From the NCBI GenBank assembly GCA_016720935.1, contig JADKJP010000004.1, forward strand, positions 186,001 to 250,000: a stretch of 64,000 nucleotides of DNA, written 5' to 3'. Under the pieces are notes generated by a model. That model was not told where the DNA came from. It searched no databases and saw only the letters and a program-made list of their open reading frames with translations. The position numbers and the translations under genes are program-made. Below are positions 59,823 through 64,000 of the stretch, one piece after another (position 1 is the first letter of the stretch; each line of letters opens with the position of its first letter). This stretch comes from Bacteroidota bacterium (GTDB lineage: Bacteria > Bacteroidota > Bacteroidia > AKYH767-A > 2013-40CM-41-45).

Positions 59823-60176
59823 TCAATTAAAACTTTTCCAGAAAACAGGTTTGCAGGATTTAATTCTTGCCTGGATCCGTTTTTCTGCGACATCGGGATT
59901 ACTCCTTACGAATTTGTGAATTTCATATTCAGTCTCCGCTTCCACCAACGTTATGAAGCCACTGCCATTTTCAAACAAAGCGGCCATCAACAAACGTCCG
60001 TCTTTGTATGCCTGTCGAATATAATTTTCATGGCGCTGCAAATCGGCATTTGTAAAACTTTTGTGTGCAGGAAAATTTTCCCCCATGGTCCAAAGGATAA
60101 AATACAATTGTTTCAATCCGCGTTCTACGGGCGCTTCCTCATTTCCGAAATACGTCATGTCGATGTTTGGTTTCAT
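59823..60176 (-). CDS. YCII-like domain protein
   Basis: A 117-residue cytoplasmic protein. FILWTMGENF, HENYIRQAYKDGRLLMAALFENGSGFITLVEAETEYEIHKFVRSNPDVAEKRIQARI (in parts) follow the YCII ferredoxin-like pattern of strand-helix-strand with a glycine-rich turn. The conserved His is in QRHENYI. Substrate unknown. It follows the gene at 60207 on the same strand with 30 bp between. Confidence 0.66.
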   Translation of the reverse strand: MKPNIDMTYFGNEEAPVERGLKQLYFILWTMGENFPAHKSFTNADLQRHENYIRQAYKDGRLLMAALFENGSGFITLVEAETEYEIHKFVRSNPDVAEKRIQARIKSCKPVFWKSFN

Positions 60177-60206
60177 AAGTGGTGAAATAGTTTTTATGTG
60201 AGAATT

Positions 60207-60647
60207 TTATTTTCGTGTATATGAAATATGCCATAACGATTTCCAGTTGAGTCGGTCAGTAGAGCTCTGCCAGTCCCACTCAAAACTGTCTTTTTTTATC
60301 GAAAAGAATATCATACGTCTGTAATTCTTCTGTCCGTTTTTTGTCACAGTTTCATCTCCTTCAAAAATCACCGTATCGCCTTCTTTTCTCCCGGTGAACA
60401 CGAGATAAGCTCCCGCATTATCCACCCAGGTTTGTCTCCATTTCGATGTTGTCGAATCAAACATGCTCCAGCTTTTACCAATAAAGGTTCCATCACTGTA
60501 GTGAAAATTTTCTTCAATCACTTTGTTGTCAAGAATCCGGGAAATATGATTTGTCGCCTGAACGGAATCACCCCAGACACAATTCCAGTCACCCAGCCAG
60601 AAATCCATGAGGTCTTTTTGCATGGCTGGTATTTCAGCTTTTGTCAT
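60207..60647 (-). CDS. DUF1579-like lipocalin-type protein
   Basis: A 146-residue beta-barrel-like protein beginning MTKAEIPAMQKDLMDFWLGDW, then NHISRILDNKVIEENFHYSDGTF, SWSMFDSTTSKWRQTWVDNAG and GDTVIFEGDE. This pattern (low-molecular-weight barrel starting 'dFwiGdW') matches DUF1579/nitrobindin-like proteins. The frame stays open to an ATG at 60716, but that extension is translated from a GTGAGT hexamer array (LTLTLTL), so I prefer ATG 60647. If the longer form is real, the repeat would encode a signal peptide. Confidence 0.66.
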   Translation of the reverse strand: MTKAEIPAMQKDLMDFWLGDWNCVWGDSVQATNHISRILDNKVIEENFHYSDGTFIGKSWSMFDSTTSKWRQTWVDNAGAYLVFTGRKEGDTVIFEGDETVTKNGQKNYRRMIFFSIKKDSFEWDWQSSTDRLNWKSLWHISYTRK

Positions 60648-60670
60648 GATGCAAAGAAGCAGGGAGAGGA

Positions 60671-60716
60671 GGGTGAGTGTGAGTGTGAGTGTGAGTGTGC
60701 GTGTGAGTGTGGGCAT
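60671..60716 (-). repeat. GTGAGT hexanucleotide array
   Basis: About seven hexamers GTGAGT with one GTGCGT variant (60672-60712), between the beta-helix gene and the DUF1579-like gene. Same type as the hexamer arrays at 21890 and 38395. Confidence 0.82.
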
Positions 60717-60722
60717 TGCTCT

Positions 60723-62156
60723 TTAGTTTCTTGCGATGATTAGCTTTAACACTTTCTGAACATCGCCGCACATATAACGGATAGTATATATCCCATTGCT
60801 ATAGCCTTGCAGGTTGAGTATTTCGCCCTGGCTAAGTGATTCTGAAGAAAATTTCTTTTGCAAAATTTCTCTTCCCGAATAATCATACATTATCAACACG
60901 ATTTCTTTCCCCGTATTGCTACTGGCTTTGATCATCACCTGATCCTTGTGCACAGGATTGGGATATACATCTACTGAAAAATTATTTTTCTGTGATGGCG
61001 ATAAGATTCCTGTTGCAACACCCGGACAAGAAGGCAAAGTCATCGCCAATGGTCCGCCATAGACACCCATGTCATTTTGCAATGATCCAAGTGAAGGAAA
61101 TTCCGCCACACCAATGGATTCAGATTCCGGATCGAAAAAAACAGAACCCGGAGTACCCGCATCAATACAGGGTGAACCAATCGACAAGAGCCAAGAAGAA
61201 GTATTCGCGAAAAGCGGATTCACATCGATATTGGATGTACCGGGATAACCTCCTTCAATATCGCAATGACTCGCTCTGACAACACCACCGAAATATGTAT
61301 TGATGGGACCGCCGGCGGACTGTGTATTTCCCCAGACAATATTGTTTTGTAAATCAAATTTTATCGAGAACACAAAAATGCCTCCGCCTTTGCCTGCATA
61401 AGAACCTGTTCCTGTTACCTGATTGTTCACGATGGTGTTGTTGATCACATGCACGACAGTATTTGAATCAACTCCTGTTCCCCACAAACCACCACCTCCG
61501 TAGGATTGTCCGCCTGAATTGTAAGCGATCAGATTGTTCTCTACCCTTCCCTGGCAATAGTTTAAAACGATACCACCGCCATATTTTCCCTGGTTGTGAC
61601 AAATGACATTATTCCGGATGGTCGGATTTCCATCACCGGAGCGAATTCCTCCACCACCGGTAGAATTTACGTTGGTAGTATTCATTACGATATTGTCATG
61701 AATCAGGTTGTACTGAATCACAGGCGAAGAAAACTCCGTGATGATCCCTCCACCTTCGCGAAATGTTCCGGCACCATGAATATCCAGCCAGACAGTTCCT
61801 GCTCCACCGGTCAGAGTGAATCCCTGAATTACTGTTGTGGAATCCTCACCTGAATTAAAAATGACACAGGAAGCAGTATCCGGATGAATGGGCTGACTTC
61901 CATTAATGATAGTAGAATGTATAAATGCAGTATCAAGAGATTCATAAAACCGGCTTGTAAGCACAATTTTTTTTCCTCTGAAATTTATATTTTCATAATA
62001 CGTTCCCGGGGCGACCACAACCGTATCGCCATTCGCGGAAGCCAGAATGGCCGATTGGATCTGTGGATAATCAGCAGGGACCTGAATCAGTCCGGCCCGG
62101 AGAGAAAAACTCAACAGGCAAAAAACAAGCAGCGGGGGTAAGAATTGTTTTTTCAT
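60723..62156 (-). CDS. T9SS type A protein with right-handed beta-helix
   Basis: A 477-residue secreted protein. The signal peptide ends SLRAG (about residue 22). IQVPADYPQIQSAILASANGDTVVVAPG (in parts) is the start of a DUF1565/pectate-lyase-like beta-helix. Coils rich in Asn and Gly follow (NNVICHNQGKYGGGI, NNTIVNNQVTG, NNIVWGNT), then CIDAGTPGSVFFDPE typical of this class. The sorting domain has VDVYPNPVHKDQ and ends LIIARN. Possibly a polysaccharide-binding or -degrading surface protein; no catalytic residues assignable. Confidence 0.87.
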   Translation of the reverse strand: MKKQFLPPLLVFCLLSFSLRAGLIQVPADYPQIQSAILASANGDTVVVAPGTYYENINFRGKKIVLTSRFYESLDTAFIHSTIINGSQPIHPDTASCVIFNSGEDSTTVIQGFTLTGGAGTVWLDIHGAGTFREGGGIITEFSSPVIQYNLIHDNIVMNTTNVNSTGGGGIRSGDGNPTIRNNVICHNQGKYGGGIVLNYCQGRVENNLIAYNSGGQSYGGGGLWGTGVDSNTVVHVINNTIVNNQVTGTGSYAGKGGGIFVFSIKFDLQNNIVWGNTQSAGGPINTYFGGVVRASHCDIEGGYPGTSNIDVNPLFANTSSWLLSIGSPCIDAGTPGSVFFDPESESIGVAEFPSLGSLQNDMGVYGGPLAMTLPSCPGVATGILSPSQKNNFSVDVYPNPVHKDQVMIKASSNTGKEIVLIMYDYSGREILQKKFSSESLSQGEILNLQGYSNGIYTIRYMCGDVQKVLKLIIARN

Positions 62157-62254
62157 GATTCAGGAATTTGGAGCACAAAAATCTCCCCTGATCATGCAAA
62201 GAGAGTCCTGAATTATAAAAAACAGGTACTATCTTATAAGTATAGACCACATTT

Positions 62255-63493
62255 TTATAAAAAAAGGTCGGTTCCGGTGCGGACAACACGTAATGTTTGT
62301 CTCGACTGCGCCCGTTTAAATTCCAATGGCGACATTCCCGTTAACTTTTTGAAAGCACTGTTGAATGTTGCCTTGTTACTGTAACCGACATCAAAAGCGA
62401 TACTGAGAATTTTCGTTTCCGCATAATTCGGATCAGAGAGCAGTCGTTCCGCTTCTCTGATCCTGTATTTATGAATGAATTCAGGATAACTCAGTCCTAG
62501 TTGTTCATTCACCAATTGCGAAAGCTGATGTGAAGAAATCCCCATCATTTCCGAGAGTTGCTGAATTTTTAACTCACTGTTAAGAAATGGCTTCTTTTCC
62601 TCCATCAATTGGATCAGTCGTTCTTTAAGCAGAATCAATTGTTCCGGTTTCAAAGTGGATCTGGAATATTTTGCTTCCGCTTCTTTTTTCTGTTGTTCGA
62701 CACCATTGAAAATTTCAGGTTGCCGGAAACCAAGATATCCGGTCATGTAAATGAATACGGAGATCGCGAAAGAAATTGTGTAATCGTATTCGACACGAAT
62801 CATGTCGGTCCACACGAGAACCCAATACAACAAGTAGCCCCACACAAAACCATTGTAAGCGAGGATCACTTTTTTTAGCCAGCTTTTTTTCACGGCTTCT
62901 GCCTGATCTGATGAATCAGAAGGAGCATATTTTTTCAGATCGCGAAGCAGGATGACTCCATAAGTAATAAGGCTGATATTTTGTGCGACCACGACTGTTC
63001 TGAAAAACCACAGCCAGTGACGCATATTCCCGAAAAGCGGCATGATCCAATCAGGACTACCGAAAGTATTTTTGATCAATACAGGAACGAGATAGATCAG
63101 CGAAAGCCAGACGGGGATAAAATGTCTTTTATAATTCCGAGGCAGCGTGCCATCTTCAAGCACTTTGACATAGAAATAAGTAAGCGGACCGAAGATGAGC
63201 GGGAATGAATCGGTCCATCCATCCATCCAGGTATACACTTTATAATAGCCCGTCCAATAGATCACATAGGAGACGAGTGTGATGGAATACAGACCGATGA
63301 GTAGAGAAAGAATATGATTGGCCAGCAGGTTACCCTTCTTGTGCCGGAAGAGCACCAGCGACAAAAAGAAGCCTTGTAGGGCGGCTACCAGGAAGAGGGA
63401 AGTCCAGGTATCGAAGGAAGCCTGGTTCTGCAGGTCCAGAAGTATGCTCATTAACATAGTGGTGAAAATACAGAAAGGAACAAGGGCAGTCAT
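62255..63493 (-). CDS. AraC family regulator with membrane sensor domain
   Basis: A 412-residue protein. The N-terminal 260 residues contain about seven hydrophobic helices (SLFLVAALQGFFLSLVLF is the first), the membrane sensor common in Bacteroidota AraC regulators. The C-terminal AraC domain has LKIQQLSEMMGISSHQLSQLVNEQLG and ETKILSIAFDVGYSNKATF, the latter with the typical second helix-turn-helix, ending MSPLEFKRAQ. In-frame ATGs at 63457 and 63451 are also possible starts. Signal and targets unknown. Confidence 0.86.
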   Translation of the reverse strand: MTALVPFCIFTTMLMSILLDLQNQASFDTWTSLFLVAALQGFFLSLVLFRHKKGNLLANHILSLLIGLYSITLVSYVIYWTGYYKVYTWMDGWTDSFPLIFGPLTYFYVKVLEDGTLPRNYKRHFIPVWLSLIYLVPVLIKNTFGSPDWIMPLFGNMRHWLWFFRTVVVAQNISLITYGVILLRDLKKYAPSDSSDQAEAVKKSWLKKVILAYNGFVWGYLLYWVLVWTDMIRVEYDYTISFAISVFIYMTGYLGFRQPEIFNGVEQQKKEAEAKYSRSTLKPEQLILLKERLIQLMEEKKPFLNSELKIQQLSEMMGISSHQLSQLVNEQLGLSYPEFIHKYRIREAERLLSDPNYAETKILSIAFDVGYSNKATFNSAFKKLTGMSPLEFKRAQSRQTLRVVRTGTDLFL

Positions 63494-63616
63494 TAGTTCC
63501 CCTGTTAATCTTTGTTAATGATGCATTTATGAGATTTGAAGCCATATCCCGCCTATTCCTCTCCAAATTTTTTAAACCCCTTAAAACCAGCCATTTTTAA
63601 AATAAATCAAAGAAAT

Positions 63617-63646
63617 TTTGTTAAAAATAAAAAGTGGCTATCTTTG
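63617..63646 (+). promoter_or_regulatory. Promoter of tRNA-Val(UAC) and downstream tRNA-like array
   Basis: TTTG (63617-63620), 18 bp spacer, TATCTTTG (63639-63646). The transcript would start about 63652, before the short tRNA 5' fragment. Confidence 0.65.
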
Positions 63647-63660
63647 CCGTCCGTTTTTGA

Positions 63661-63674
63661 GGGAGCTTAGCTCA
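63661..63674 (+). repeat. 14-base copy of the tRNA 5' end
   Basis: GGGAGCTTAGCTCA is identical to the first 14 bases of the tRNA at 63695, 34 bp upstream of it and in the same orientation. It contains the acceptor 5' strand and the 5' half of the D-stem, then diverges. Confidence 0.8.
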
Positions 63675-63694
63675 AATCAAAAAAGGAACATAAT

Positions 63695-63769
63695 GGGAGC
63701 TTAGCTCAGCTGGTTCAGAGCATCTGCCTTACAAGCAGAGGGTCACAGGTTCGAACCCTGTAGCTCCCA
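63695..63769 (+). tRNA. tRNA-Val (anticodon TAC)
   Basis: A 75-base cloverleaf: acceptor GGGAGCT/AGCTCCC with discriminator A, D-stem GCTC/GAGC, anticodon stem TCTGC/GCAGA with loop CTTACAA, and T-arm ACAGG-TTCGAAC-CCTGT. CCA not encoded. All standard invariant bases are present. A hairpin with T-rich tail follows at 63783. Confidence 0.97.
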
Positions 63770-63781
63770 CTTCAAACAAAG

Positions 63782-63801
63782 CCCACCATAAGGTGGGTTT
63801 T
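63782..63801 (+). terminator. Terminator-like hairpin after tRNA-Val(UAC)
   Basis: CCCACC-ATAA-GGTGGG followed by TTTTGTCGTTTT. The same hairpin with loop ACTT instead of ATAA recurs at 63916-63931 after the tRNA-like repeat. Confidence 0.7.
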
Positions 63802-63847
63802 GTCGTTTTAAGTAAATTCATTTTGTTCACCATCATAAAAGCAACAA

Positions 63848-63903
63848 CAGAGCATCCCGGTTTATAACCGGGAGGGTCACAGGTTCGAACCCTGTAGCTC
63901 CCA
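63848..63903 (+). pseudogene. 5'-truncated tRNA-like element with a different anticodon arm
   Basis: From CAGAGCA to the discriminator A this copies tRNA-Val(UAC): D-stem 3' strand, variable region, T-arm and acceptor 3' strand are identical. The anticodon arm is replaced by TCCCGG-TTTATAA-CCGGGA, a perfect 6 bp stem with a 7-base loop that would present UAU. The acceptor 5' strand and most of the D-arm are missing, so it cannot fold as a normal tRNA. Confidence 0.85.
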
Positions 63904-64000
63904 CTTCAAACAAAGCCCACCACTTGGTGGGTTTTGTCGTTTTAAGTAAATTCATTTTGTTCACCATCATAAAAGCAACAACAGAGCATCCCGGTTTATA

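Larger units (their letters stand above)
63770..64000 (+). repeat. Tandem tRNA-derived repeat, 134 bp period, continuing past window
   Basis: A 78-base spacer (63770-63847) and the 56-base tRNA-like element form a unit that repeats: the spacer recurs at 63904-63981, with changes only in three loop bases, and the next element starts at 63982 and is cut by the window end. Both visible second-unit elements begin with the same altered anticodon arm. Confidence 0.9.

Noticed and set aside
63661..63903. A functional trans-spliced split tRNA
   Set aside because: Both halves exist only as copies of an intact tRNA gene between them, and the 5' piece lacks most of the D-arm. Split tRNAs are known from archaea; decay or duplication is simpler.

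Overview
The window is chromosomal DNA of a member of the Bacteroidota. Several independent signs support this. Five secreted proteins end in a type IX secretion system (T9SS) type A sorting domain. Promoters have the Bacteroidota form TTTG-N18-20-TAnnTTTG. Start codons lack clear Shine-Dalgarno sequences. A TPP riboswitch precedes a TonB-dependent receptor. The gene neighbourhoods are typical of the phylum (DUF3822-rsmD-coaD; NUDIX/pyrE/SRPBCC/birA/rsfS/ftsH/LUD/cdsA/psd). I cannot name a genus.

Layout. 1-3.5 kb: the start of anmK (cut by the window edge), a T9SS beta-propeller protein and an acyl-CoA dehydrogenase. 3.6-6.7 kb: a Wza-like lipoprotein and a Wzc-like tyrosine kinase for polysaccharide export. 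6.7-9.9 kb: a dinB-like gene whose 3' two-thirds is repeated after a dead IS256/mutator-type transposase fragment, followed by an AT-rich T9SS propeller gene. 9.9-21.4 kb: small enzymes, murF, atpDC, a TMEM175-like channel, an S8 protease, a dihaem cytochrome c peroxidase and ahcY. 21.4-32.4 kb: a MITE-like palindrome, a T9SS propeller, a phosphopantetheinyl transferase, an archaeal-type GGGP synthase, an AraC regulator, pnuC-nadR, the TPP-riboswitch TonB receptor, an LRR protein and ribF. 32.6-43.7 kb: icd, a GH3 enzyme, LysE, a pirin, tRNA-Val(GAC), DUF3822-rsmD-coaD, NUDIX and pyrE-SRPBCC. 43.9-52.8 kb: a T9SS Ycf48-like protein, birA, then rsfS-ftsH-LUD-DUF2007-cdsA, gdhA and psd. 53-63.5 kb: a DUF5522-hutU operon, an ACC-deaminase-like PLP enzyme, a LysM glucosaminidase, a CpcT-like protein, a beta-helix T9SS protein and a membrane AraC regulator. 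63.6-64 kb: tRNA-Val(UAC) followed by tandem partial tRNA-like repeats running off the window.

How the genes work together. Most of the window is housekeeping: wall synthesis and recycling, ATP synthase, CoA and flavin cofactors, phospholipid head groups, pyrimidines, S-adenosylhomocysteine turnover and glutamate metabolism. Surface and secreted functions are interspersed. Thiamine or nicotinamide-riboside uptake is represented by a riboswitch-controlled outer membrane receptor, a PnuC-type permease and a NadR-type kinase.

The least ordinary features are non-coding. They are the tRNA-derived tandem array at the right edge, the dinB duplication around the transposase scrap, a family of degenerate 6-8 bp word repeats at about nine intergenic sites, and -7 boxes placed exactly four bases before start codons (probably leaderless mRNAs). 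I found no CRISPR array, rRNA, prophage or recognisable defence system.
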